NCBI GenBank assembly: GCA_014529385.2
Contig: CM043959.1
Location: forward strand, 87,118,529 to 87,182,528
Source: Adiantum capillus-veneris
Taxonomy: Eukaryota > Streptophyta > Polypodiopsida > Polypodiales > Pteridaceae
Direction: 5' to 3'
Length of the DNA: 64,000 bases
Shown here in pieces: positions 54,634-64,000 of this stretch; position 1 is the first letter of the stretch; every line of letters begins with the position of its first letter. The position numbers and the translations under genes are program-made. The notes under the pieces are model-generated. The model was given only the letters and a program-made list of their open reading frames with translations, had not been told where the DNA came from and searched no databases.

Positions 54634-57419
54634 TATACAAGTATACAGGAGTTACAAAGCAGCTACAAGCACCAAAAACAAAGAAAAACAAAAATTATAT
54701 TACAAGGGCAGTGTCTTACATGATTTTGCAATTTTTATGTTTGATTGCGGATATTGATAATATTTATGCTCTTATATACCTTGTTTTGCAACAAGAAGAG
54801 ATCAAATGATGAATTTGGGTATCTAGACGTGTAAATATCATTAAATAAGAGTGTGTTTGGAGCTAAAAAGTGAAAAAAAGGGGTAATCCAAGTCCAGAAA
54901 TCACAAATAAGTGTATATTCATATACACAGGGTTACCAGCTATTTATCATGTATGTTTGGAATTTTTTGGCTTCAATTTGCTATTTTCCTTTATTTTTTA
55001 TGATTTTCTTAATAAAAGTAAAAGAAAAATAAAAAAGCGGGTGAAATGAGATCGGAAAAAAGAAAAGAATAGACGGTGATGGTCCTAATGACAAGGGCAA
55101 CCCATGGTAAAAAATTGGGTACAATTCTGAAAAAGTTGCGGAAAGCCTGAAATGACAGAATTTTGGCAAAGTGGACAGATTTCTCAGAAACAGGTCAAAC
55201 GGAGTCCAAATTGAGAAATTTCAAATCCTAAAGTGCATTTCACGACGAGATAGGAGCACATGTCAAATTTGGTAACAAGTGATCCGGGAAGTTCGAAGTT
55301 AAGTATTTTTCACTTCACTTTCAAGCTCATTTCCACTATTACCTTCTTGGAGAGAGCAAAGAGCACACAGGAGCATCCGAGCTTCTACCGCCTTCTACGA
55401 CTACTACGAGAGCTCAGATGAAACCAGACATGAGAGGTAGACTCGTTGCCATAAGCTTTTGATGCTTATCGTTAACTTTTGTCGCGAAAACTGACCAAAA
55501 CCAAGAAACAAGAGCAGACGGGGAATGGGAAAGAACGCTAGGTAGGGGCACAACCGCCTAACCAAACCTTGCAAGAACTTAGAGGTGGGTTACCCTAGCA
55601 TAGAAGATGGGTTTCTAACACTCAAAGCTTGAGAAAGAACGACTTGAAAAACCCTAGGTCAACAGAGCCTGCAAGAGGCAAACAGGAAAAAGTTATCGAA
55701 ACGACACAAAACTTCTCAGGAAGCTTAACAACATCGAGGGCAATGCAACCATAGAGTATCTCCAGGTTTGGATCACCAAAAGTAGGTCGGAACAACCGAT
55801 TCGCGGCTGCGGACACACAAAGCGTCATTTTGGCATAACGGCTAAAATTGACGACCAAATGACATGAAACTTCACAAGCAGCTTCAAATATACATGGATG
55901 ACTTATGTTTGCAAGCAAAATCCAAAAGAAAGCTGATTCACTTACCGATGGTGAAAAAGACGCTTTCGGGCAACCAAATGGAGAAAGATGGAGAACGGGG
56001 AGCCAAAGTCAAGTTCAACCAAATAGGTGGCTTCACAACATATCCAATGAGCTGGAAATGCAACTCTTAAGAAGAAAAGTTGAAGAAATTCAACTCCAAG
56101 GCAAAAAGACAACTTCGGAGACTGAAATGCCTATAAGGGGGCTTTTTAGCTAAACTGATGACTTTTTAAGTTGAAAACTAGTTAGCAGGGCTTAGGGCAC
56201 TAGCACAAAGAATTCTTTGCACAAAAAGACCAACATTTCAAGAAAAGACATCATACGCGTATGATGTCTCACAGCATGATTTTCACATCCATTTCAACAT
56301 TTGAGTGCATAGCCTCATTCCACATGTTAATCACATCCTATGAACCAAGTATCATGAGAATTGGAGTTAGAAAACCCAAGGAAACCAAAAAGACGCAAAG
56401 TAGGCCATAAAATTGATTTTTGGTCCTAATTTTGTCAAAATAACTCCAAACTCATTGAAACTTTGTAGGATTGTTGATTAACACATCTATAAGCTATCTG
56501 GAACCAAAAAGCACCATTTTGACACAAAAGACATCATACGCGTATGATGTCTATTTGCATTTACAGAGCCAAAACTGCTCATTTGTCATCATACATCCAT
56601 TATATATATCTAATACATGCTACATATGAAGTTTGGAACCATTTGGTCAAGTGGATCACCCCATTAGCCCAATTGAGGGAAAATCCTTCATCCAAAGCCT
56701 ATTTTAGCCCAAATTCAACATACTCAAGTCCAAACCAAGATTTGAGTAGGGACAGTCCTTCACTAGTACATGGGGAGTCCACAGAACCAATCCCATGCAA
56801 AATTGATGAAAAAGACATCATACGCGTATGATGTCTCCAGAGCCATTTTTAGCCCAAAATCTATACAAACTTCATAAATCCACTGAATAAGCCTATCTAA
56901 AGCCAAATCCAAGCTTATAGAGAAATTTGGTCCAAAAATACACTAAAAGACATCATATGCGTATAATGTCTCACTATGTGATTTTGGCACCTCAGGGCTT
57001 CAACCACCAAACAGAAGTGATCTACATGCCATTTGAAGGTGAACCACCAAGTTTTATCCAATTTGGATCATAAAATCCAATTCCCTTTCAAAATTTTGCC
57101 AAGAGCCTGAACTGGACTAAACTGGCCAAAACTTGACCAAATGGGATCCAAACTCAAATCCAAGCATATGATACTCATGTATACACTATCAGCTACAAGC
57201 ACAACCAATATGAAGTCATTTTGACACAAAAGACATCATACGCGTATGATGTCTCCAGCATGATTCTGAGCCCAATTTGCATATTTTTTCACCTACCTGC
57301 ATCCTTAGGCCCTGAATAGCTCATGTTTCAATTTTCAGGTCATTTGAATAGTTAAAAGATTCATTTCGGCTTTCAGTACTAAAAAGACGCTAACTTCTGA
57401 AATTGGAGTTACAGGATCC
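54634..57419 (+). other. Non-coding region between PR2 and third ORF, family A
   Basis: 2.8 kb with no gene. Shares blocks with family D (see 31290-33905). TATA-like TATATACC at about 54774. The right half carries the palindrome array. Confidence 0.6.
56246..57254 (+). repeat. Five 24-nt palindromes, family A type
   Basis: Copies at 56246-56269, 56529-56552, 56813-56836, 56948-56971 and 57231-57254. Spacings 283, 284, 135 and 283 bp. All are perfect except the fourth (two changed bases). Text near them such as ATTTGGATCA recurs, so the array looks like diverged tandem units in which the palindrome is the best-kept part. Confidence 0.95.
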
Positions 57420-59466
57420 ATGGATTCCGCCAAGTTATCGGCAACGAAAAGAAAAAGACCGACAATCAAAGATGCTCTTGCAGAAGCGGAACCCTTTGAC
57501 ATTCCAGCAGAAACCCTCAAGCCAACCAAAACTTGGGTGGAGGAAGCAGTACTGGAACAAGAGGGAATAAAGATCTACCAGGGGACTTTCAGAGATCCTC
57601 AAGGGCAAGCGGTGGATATACCGATGATCCCACAAGAATTGGTGGATTATAGCAGGTCAGAGAACATCAGCAGGTACCTGGAAAGGGCAGACTTGCACAG
57701 ATTCTTCACCTCGAGACCGTCAGGTGTAGATACAAGAAGAGTGTATGAGTTGGCAACCTCCATTCAGAAGGATGGGAAAGCCACATTGACAGCAATAGAT
57801 GGAGAGAAAGTAGAGGTACAGATCACTCCACAGCTCATTGCAGATGCATTGAAGTTGAACAACAAAGGGAGCTCTGTCAGGGAAAGAAGGGAGGCTATAG
57901 AGGTTTATGGGTCCAAGAAACAGAATGCAACTTATGGAGATATGGCAGACCAAAGAGCGGCAACCCTTTTGCCGACTGTACAATCAATTTCTCCATATTT
58001 GCAGTAAAAGACCGCAAAAGTATACGACACCGCCCCATGCCATTGCAACTACCATCACATGGGCATTGAAGAGCGATATGCCAAAAGAGGTGAACTACGC
58101 TCAACACATCCACAAGCAAGTAATTGCCATGCACAACGAGAAGCCAAAGTATATAGGAGGAGCTGAAGTTCTGACAAGAATAGCTTATGAAGCTATTGGA
58201 GCCAGAGATTAATGGCCAAAGGTTCCCTCCCAGAATGAGTGGCTTAGAGAAGCCGATGAGGAGGAAGAACAGCCTGAAGTATCCAAGAGGGCATCCACAA
58301 GAGCACGCAAGAAACTAGAAATAGTTTCAGAACCTGAAGAGAATGTGGATGAGCTGCTTATGAAGAAAGCAAAGAAGAAGGTTGCTCCCAAGCAGACCAA
58401 AAGTCAAAAAGCGGCAAGAATGGAAAGACTGGTGGAGCAGTTTAGAGCGGAAAGAGCTCTAAAGGGGGACTTTGAAGAAAAGTGGGTGCCAGACCCCACT
58501 AAAGTCGGAACTAGCTCAGCCAGGCCACATGTTGATCAATATGATCAATATATTAGAGCTTATGAGGAGTCAGAGGCTATACTGGAGCAGCAACCTGTCA
58601 AGCCATACACTGAAGAGGAAGTACAACTTTTAAAAGCTGAGCTGAAAAAGGACGACAAGGGGAAGAAGAAAGTAGATGAGTCTACTGAACCTCAAGAGAA
58701 AGACGGGCAAGCAAACAAAGGGAAAGCCAAGATGGCTGAGGACAATCAGCCCTCCTTTACTGATGTACCCAGCCAGAAGAAGACGGAAATCATTATGGAA
58801 GAGACCACAGTAGAGATGGACACGACTGGTATGGAAAAGCCGGAGGCCGGGACCAAGGAAGAGGAGATAGATCCAATTCAGCAAAAGAAAAACGATTATG
58901 AGGATCTGGTAGCGATAGGGTACACTGAAGAAGAGGCCCTTGAGGCGGTTTATGGGATCACCCTACAAAAACGAGATGATCGGAGAGGGACAGAGGAAAA
59001 TACAAAGAGTACAAAAGAAAGTGATGAAAAACTGGATGAGCAGAACATACTAGAAGAGCCGAAGCCAGTGGAGGTGGTGGCCAAAAAAGCTTTAGAGTTG
59101 ACAGATGAAGATGAAAAAGACATGCACATGGTGCATGAACTGCTCAACAAGATCAAAGAAAGATCCAAGGCAAAGGAAGTGGAGATTGAGACAGCCAAAC
59201 AAAGGGAAGCCGAGTTGTAGAGGAAATTAGAGGATGTTATGACTGAATCTGAAAGTCATAAAGCATCACTCTACGATGCGGAAAACGAGAGAGATGGCTT
59301 GATACTCCAGCTAGCCGAGGCTTCAAGAGAAGTAACAAGTGCACAGGAAGCAAGGGAGCAGATGGAAGACGACTTGGAGGCGGCTAAAGATGAGCTCATT
59401 GAGCTAAGGGAAAGAGTCGAGCTCCAAGAAAGAACAATCACTAGACTCAGGACTACCCCTCATTAG
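57420..59466 (+). pseudogene. Third ORF (post-pol coiled-coil protein), family A, 3'-truncated
   Basis: Starts ATG 57420 (MDSAKLSATKRKRPTIKDAL) just after the palindrome array. Open to 57960, then a one-base frameshift near a CCCTTTTG run moves the match to the +1 frame (KRPQKYTTPPHAI). TAA at 58210 and TAG at 59218 break that frame. Domains as in family D: N-terminal globular part of about 260 residues, basic KSQKAARMERL segment, acidic and coiled-coil parts. The family D protein continues another 400 residues, but here the match stops at ITRLRTT with a stop at 59464. Function unknown; broken in this copy. Confidence 0.75.
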
Positions 59467-59814
59467 GAAATTTTGGAGGTCATTTGGAGGGCCATATGAA
59501 GAGAGAGAAAAATAGAGCGCGTCCAATGAGCATGAAGGCTATGTTACGTAGGAAAGTACCTGGAAAGACTCAAAAAATAGGAAAATAGCATAAAACTTTC
59601 ACGAAACTAGGATTGTAGCATAGTAATTTCCTTCCTTTTACCGAGCTTTTAGGTGCTTGCGTGTGGTCCCACTTCTGATATTCTCTCATGGTCATTAACG
59701 TACTGGAGGGTGACCATTAAGCCCGCACAAGATATTGGAATTTTAAAACACTTTCCCTCCATTAGAATGCTTTCAAAGTGAATCTCCCTCCACTAAAGCT
59801 TTTCTCTGAGAGTT
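59467..59814 (+). other. Upstream region of the 59815 gene
   Basis: No gene. Lies between the broken end of element A and the first ATG of the next gene, so it should hold that gene's promoter. No convincing TATA box; two CTCCCTCCA-type pyrimidine blocks at about 59754 and 59784. Confidence 0.4.
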
Positions 59815-61235
59815 ATGGCATCCACGTCTTCTCGCCCAAGAGCCTCAAGGTGTTTACTGTCTCTCACACCAACAAACAACAACGGCACTTTGCCTAGAAG
59901 GCCAAGTAGTAGCATATCCTCAATTACAATACCAGCTTCAATAAGTGCAGACAACCAATGGGTTGGACAAAGGATAAACAAAGGTTCATGGGTCCTCATG
60001 CAACCAAGAAGACCCAAGAGGTCTAGTGGTATCAACGTTTACCGCTCAGCATGGAAGGCCAGGGTGTTGGATTTCAAAGTTGAGATCGGCAAAAGATCTG
60101 TAAAGGAAGTTCTTGTTCAGCATGTGTTTACCCATCCAGAGGTGATAGCAAACGGTGGAAATGTATCAAATATACATCAACCACGTTGCAATTGTAAGTA
60201 CTCTTGACATGTGAACTTACTGATACTCTCATTATAACTTTTCTTATATATTTTGCAATGTTTCTCCCGCTTGTTATGAGTAATGTCTCTACTCTTCACA
60301 ACTCAATTACATTAGATTTGTCATTTGTACTTATTGATACTCTTAGTTTAACTCTTCTTATATATATTGCAGATGTTTATCCCTCTTCTTATGAGCAATG
60401 GGAGCCTGTGGAGTGCATAATAGGCCTCTTCCATGTTGTACATACCCATATTGGTTCTCTACAGTACTCAGAGAGGAGCAACAAAAGATTGGCTGATGAG
60501 GGAATCTTTTTTTATGACCACTTTTACCAACTCAGCTCAGGGAATAAGAATGGCATGTTGGTGAAACTGCCTCTACCGACCGATTGGAACACTGTGGACT
60601 GGCCAGTTCCCGAGGAAACAATGGTGGAGGCAATGCGAAGTAAGCTCTACAAGGATATACAAAGGTCTCTACGTAGCTCTATTCCTACCAAACTGGTTAG
60701 AATTGCAAACTTTTGTCCTGTTGCACTCTTCATAGAGCTATTTCATAGCTACAACATCAGAGTTACAAAAACTATGTTCATGTGCAAGTCATTTCAGCAG
60801 TCATCCTGTGACAAACTTCTTGACAAAGGATGGTATGCAAAGGAAGAGATTGGTTTACGGTGCGAGGTCGCGCTTAATACTCTAGTTGTCAAGTACATGA
60901 TTGCAAGCCAATCACTATTACTCTCATTTTGGTATATGCGATCACAAATGCTAAACGGTAAGTACATTCCTATGGACCAAGTTTCTGCAGGTTTGGAAGA
61001 TAATCCTACTGTGGATGTGGAAGTGATTGATAAAGAGAATGGCCTACTATTGGTGGTTACAATAAGGGAGCTATGCAGTCTTCAGCATTTGCGAAATGAC
61101 ATCATTGAAGAGTCAATGGACAAGGAACTATCATATTTTTCCTTTTTCTTAGCTGGCCGTAAGGTGATGCGGCGAAGAGAAAAAGATATTTTGTGCAAAG
61201 AGTTGGATGGTCGGGTTGAAGTAGTGTCAATGTAA
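59815..61235 (+). CDS. Unknown two-exon protein gene, 413 aa predicted
   Basis: Exon 1 59815-60193, intron 60194-60372 (GTAAGT...TTGCAG), exon 2 60373-61235. Joining keeps the frame (379 + 863 nt = 414 codons with stop). Residues 1-60 are Ser/Pro/Arg-rich and disordered-looking; residues 65-130 are basic with mixed strands. Exon 2 encodes a mostly alpha-helical domain with conserved-looking aromatics (EQWEPVECIIGLFHVVHTHI; FFYDHFYQL; LSFWYMRSQM) ending in a basic segment. I recognise no family and see no signal peptide or membrane segment. It converges on the 61455 gene with 219 bp between stops. It may be a host gene or cargo of an unseen element. Confidence 0.5.
60215..60400 (+). repeat. 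Duplicated intron 3' end plus exon 2 start
   Basis: 71-72 bp at 60215-60285 are repeated at 60329-60400 (period 114). The downstream copy has the used acceptor (TATATTGCAG, then ATGTTTATCCC); in the upstream copy the AG is lost (TATTTTGCAATG). Confidence 0.8.
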
Positions 61236-61361
61236 CAGATATTCTTGTAAACCCAAGTGTATACAAATGACTTTCAAGACATGAAGTTTATTGATCTCAT
61301 TTTTCAATTGTGCCCTGTGAAAAAGTGTGCTTGAAATACATTTCTTTACCACGTCAAATCT

Positions 61362-61368
61362 CTCTCTA

Positions 61369-61425
<57 letters not shown>
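61362..61425 (+). repeat. (CT)n(AT)n compound microsatellite
   Basis: CT units followed directly by about 18 AT units, in the 219-bp gap between two convergent genes. Confidence 0.95.
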
Positions 61426-61428
<3 letters not shown>

Positions 61429-61454
61429 AGACAAGACAAAGACAGATAGAAGAA

Positions 61455-64000
61455 TCATCTTAATTCATTAGAAAGTACAAACTCGTCCGCGAACAATGGA
61501 CTGAGATACAATTTCTGTAAGTATGGAATCAGAATGTCTTCAAGGTAAAAATCGAAGGAATGCCCCTCGAAAGAAGGTGGTGAGATAGTTGTTCCCGGCG
61601 GATTTAGTTCTCCCTTTTTGGGAGTATCATCAATTAGTAGTGTATTAGTTGCATCAAAGGGTACACCGATTTGGCTAAACGGTTTGTACAAAAGAGGTAA
61701 TCCTGGTTTTTTAGGGTGGTAGTGGCCCTCAACGGTAACGCATTTTCTTTGATCATACAAAAAGGCAAAATCTGACGTGTGAGCTTGGCATACACTGCAA
61801 ACTATTGCAACTAGTGGCGATAAGTTTTGCCTTTGCATTGAAGACCATATGCCAACTCTGAAGCGGGGAAGAAGAAACTCAATAAATTCCTTGGTTCCTG
61901 GACGAACCACGACTCGACAAGTTCCCATCCGAAACGTTTGCAAATCCTCAAAGGGTCCTCTGTCACCGAGAGGCACCCGCATCAGCAGCAATCCATTGAC
62001 GTCCAAGATAATCAACCTCTGTAAAAGTTGACAAGTACATATAAGTAGTTAGAAGCTGAACATATTTTGCCATACTTGAATAGACATTACCGGAACAATC
62101 GTATCTACAGGTAGCAAGGGTCCATACTGGGTCTCTGTAGTGTTCATGTTGTTGTTGCTCTCCTCCGCTTTATCTTCATAGTCATCATTCAAATCTTCAT
62201 CAGGGGTCTCCCCCATGGCCCTTTCTGCCTGATTCAAGGTTGATCGGCTTGCCTCATACATCCTTCCCTGATCCATATCATTTTGCTCATCCCTAGGCCT
62301 GCTTTCCTCATCCATATCCTTTTGCTCATCTATAGGCCTCATCTATAGGCCTGCTTTCCTCATCTTGGGTTTCAGCCATAGGCTCTTTTGGCTGTTCCAC
62401 TGGCTGACTTGGCTCTTTCATTGTCTCCTCCGGTTGAACCTTAGCAGCTTCCATATGCTCATTTGTCCTTTCCTCATCCTCGACTCTTTGATCTTCTGCT
62501 GATATGACACCCTCGGCCCGATGCGATTCCACTGTATCGGATGTAGGGGTTTGTCGTGGTGGCACGTCATGTTTTGTAAGATCAATAGTGCGCTCATCCA
62601 AGCCGCTATCTTCAAGCTCTCTAGGGCTAGACATAGTAAGCAGGTGTTGTATTAAACTTACCCGGTATCTTTGCAAATAATCATATGTGTAGTTTTTTAA
62701 AGCACTCTGCAAAATTGAAAGACCACATGATGAGAACTCTTTTATAGACTAAACCAAAACTAACTGAATGCATTGCCAAATGGGTACCTTAGTCATGAAA
62801 GGTTTTAATGCAAAGTAGCTTTGCAGGACATATTCTGCATGGAGAAGACATCTCCAGCCGCAAGAATTCCCATCGGTTTGATTTGGGACAGGTACTTCTT
62901 TGATTGGGGCCTTGTATAGTTCATACCTTCCACATAGCTTGCCATAGGCAAGCAACAACCTCTTTATACAACTGCACAAAGCAATGTCAAGATGTTAGCA
63001 TGAGGCTTCAAATTTACATGGATATCTATAATAAACACTTTTTGACACAAAACACTTACAGCCTAATTTCAGGGTGGGTTCCTTTTATTGAATTGAACAC
63101 CCACACTGCTGGTTGGTCAACATCAAGGCATATGAGACTCCAGTGATGGTTGTTCTCATATGGGAAGATGATCACAATAACTTCCAGCATAGCACAGTGG
63201 AGAAACCAGCTCTCAAAGGTCCCAGATGGACTATTCTTTTGTCTAATAATTACAGACATTTGTGGATCAAGGAGAAACACCTCTGTGTGAGTGTGCAATG
63301 GGAGTTGACTTTTGATCAGGCTGCAGAGACTCTACCTGAGTTAGCAAACCTATTATCTGAGTTTTCAAAGCTAGCAAGATAGTAACACTTACTTAAGACA
63401 AGCATAGATAATTGTGTCTGAAATCTCAGCATCTGGATTCTGCAATAAATCAATGTCCACCTTTTCCAGAGCTAGCTTTCTGGTTCCATCTACAAATGGT
63501 ATCTCTGCAAGCAAACCATTCTTCATTGAAAGTAGAGTTTCTTGATTCATTGCCTCTATAGACAGGGTCACATTGCACTCTGTTTGTTTCTGGGACTCCA
63601 CTACTACTTTTGCTTTCTCCTGAAGCTCTGCTTCCCTCATTTCCTCTGTTTGGCGAGCAATAGTCTCTGCCCTTGCCCTTGTATTCACATCATGTGTGAC
63701 ATCTACAACTGTGAGCTGTGGCACTAGCTCCGGGGGGTATAACAAAATTTCCCTCATTTTCTTATCCTTGCAGACATTGGGGACCAGTAGTTTGTCATAC
63801 CTCCACCTTATTCTTTTCAATGTCTCACGATCTTTGTCCATTATAGTAACCCTGTGGGCATGGGCTGCAACAATGGTCATGTCACTGAAGTACTCCAGTA
63901 GGAAGTCCTCAGCTGCTTCCTGTAGAGCCATTAATGCCACCACCTTCCACCTTTTGGTGCCCCAGGTAGCTTCATCACATATGGCCCTCACCATCCTCTG
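61455..64000 (-). CDS. Multi-domain gene: H3-like fold, Ulp1-type peptidase, acidic linker, FCP1-like phosphatase (partial, 5' end outside window)
   Basis: Exons on the minus strand: 64000-63393, 63320-63060, 62971-62788, 62706-62091, 62018-61455; introns of 72, 88, 81 and 72 nt with GT..AG ends and matching phases. Exon 1 begins QRMVRAI and has ALMALQEAAEDFLLEYFSD and HAHRVTIMDKD, a histone H3 fold (alpha 1 to alpha 3), then a charged helix. Exons 2-3 give a C48/Ulp1 peptidase: NNHHWSLICLD (His), WVFNS (Asn at the Asp place), NQTDGNSCG (Gln, Cys). Exon 4 is acidic (DEESRP, DEQ repeats) and holds a 13-bp tandem duplication that shifts the frame. Exon 5 is an FCP1/SCP-like HAD domain: IILDVNGLLL, GIWSSM, LLIDDTPKKG; the second Asp of DxDx is Asn. 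As read, the phosphatase part is out of frame. Confidence 0.6.
62325..62350 (-). repeat. 13-bp tandem duplication causing a frameshift
   Basis: CTCATCTATAGGC at 62325-62337 and again at 62338-62350. With one copy, the exon 62091-62706 would be 603 nt (201 codons) and would join the phosphatase exon in phase 0. Confidence 0.85.

Larger units (their letters stand above)
43122..59466 (+). mobile_element. Ty3/gypsy element, family A copy 2 (5' LTR to third ORF; 3' end missing)
   Basis: Order: 5' LTR, tRNA-Asp PBS, leader with four palindromes, gag, PR1, RT-RNase H-integrase, PR2 with W-x-P-K tail, internal purine tract, non-coding region with five palindromes, third ORF. Gag through PR2 lie in a single reading frame broken only by TAG codons. 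The match with family D stops at about 59460, before the end of the third ORF; no PPT or 3' LTR follows. At least 16.3 kb long. PBS type and RT/integrase motifs point to the non-chromovirus gypsy branch, Athila/Tat-like (inference). Confidence 0.9.

Noticed and set aside
60950-60995. Possible mini-intron (GTAAGT ... TCTGCAG) in the 59815 gene
   Set aside because: Under 40 nt, too short for a plant intron, and the frame runs through it without a break.
62627-62661. Possible intron GTAAGT ... TCTAG in the acidic exon
   Set aside because: Only 35 nt and not a multiple of three; reading through keeps the frame.
1-64000. CRISPR array, tRNA or rRNA genes
   Set aside because: The regularly spaced palindromes are 280 bp apart with no short unique spacers, and no tRNA or rRNA sequence was recognised by eye.

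Overview
The window looks like nuclear DNA of a land plant with a large, retrotransposon-rich genome. Reasons: long LTR elements of the Ty3/gypsy type, a primer-binding site complementary to plant tRNA-Asp, GT-AG introns of 70-180 nt in the only host-like genes, and many CT/GA/CA microsatellites. I cannot name the species; a fern, lycophyte or other large-genome plant would all fit. No bacterial, organellar, CRISPR or RNA-gene signal was seen.

Layout. 1-1985: 5' LTR and leader of a Ty3/gypsy copy (family A, minus strand), cut by the window edge. 1986-4100: no gene. About 4100-13551: decayed plus-strand element (family C) with Gag-like ORFs, a retropepsin (PR1) tail, a second retropepsin-like domain (PR2) and a W-[IV]-P-K motif tail, but no RT or integrase. 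13552-18844: old debris, including a 450-bp tandem duplication and the 3' ends of two gypsy elements (plus near 16.1 kb, minus near 17.8 kb). 18845-25313: young, complete, non-autonomous minus-strand LTR element (family B) with one 808-codon Gag-like ORF and LTRs differing by about 1%. 25443-28222: a small unknown ORF, then a minus-strand element end (family F: integrase, PR2-like domain, W-x-P-K motifs, PPT, LTR start). 29515-38337: family D, relative of A, without its 5' part and with RT to integrase removed, but with PR2, a palindrome array, a long coiled-coil ORF, PPT and 3' LTR. 39440-42650: relics of family C and of a different gypsy integrase. 43122-59466: best copy of family A (LTR, PBS, leader, Gag, PR1, RT-RNase H-integrase, PR2/W-x-P-K, palindrome array, third ORF), with its 3' end missing. 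59467-64000: two convergent intron-containing genes.

How it fits together. Families A and D share an unusual plan: LTR - PBS - leader with palindromes - gag - PR1 - RT/RNase H/integrase - PR2 plus W-x-P-K tail - internal purine tract - palindrome array - coiled-coil third ORF - PPT - LTR. The PR2/W-x-P-K module also occurs in C and F, so it is a lineage trait. Two families (C and D) lost RT to integrase while keeping PR2 and its tail. The 24-nt palindromes recur at about 284-bp spacing, and A and D carry different arms that are each self-complementary.

The right-hand minus-strand gene appears to join a histone-H3-like fold (closest to CENH3 in its signature residues), a Ulp1-type cysteine peptidase, an acidic linker and an FCP1-like HAD phosphatase domain, an architecture I do not recognise. 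All calls are by eye from translated sequence; no database search was run.
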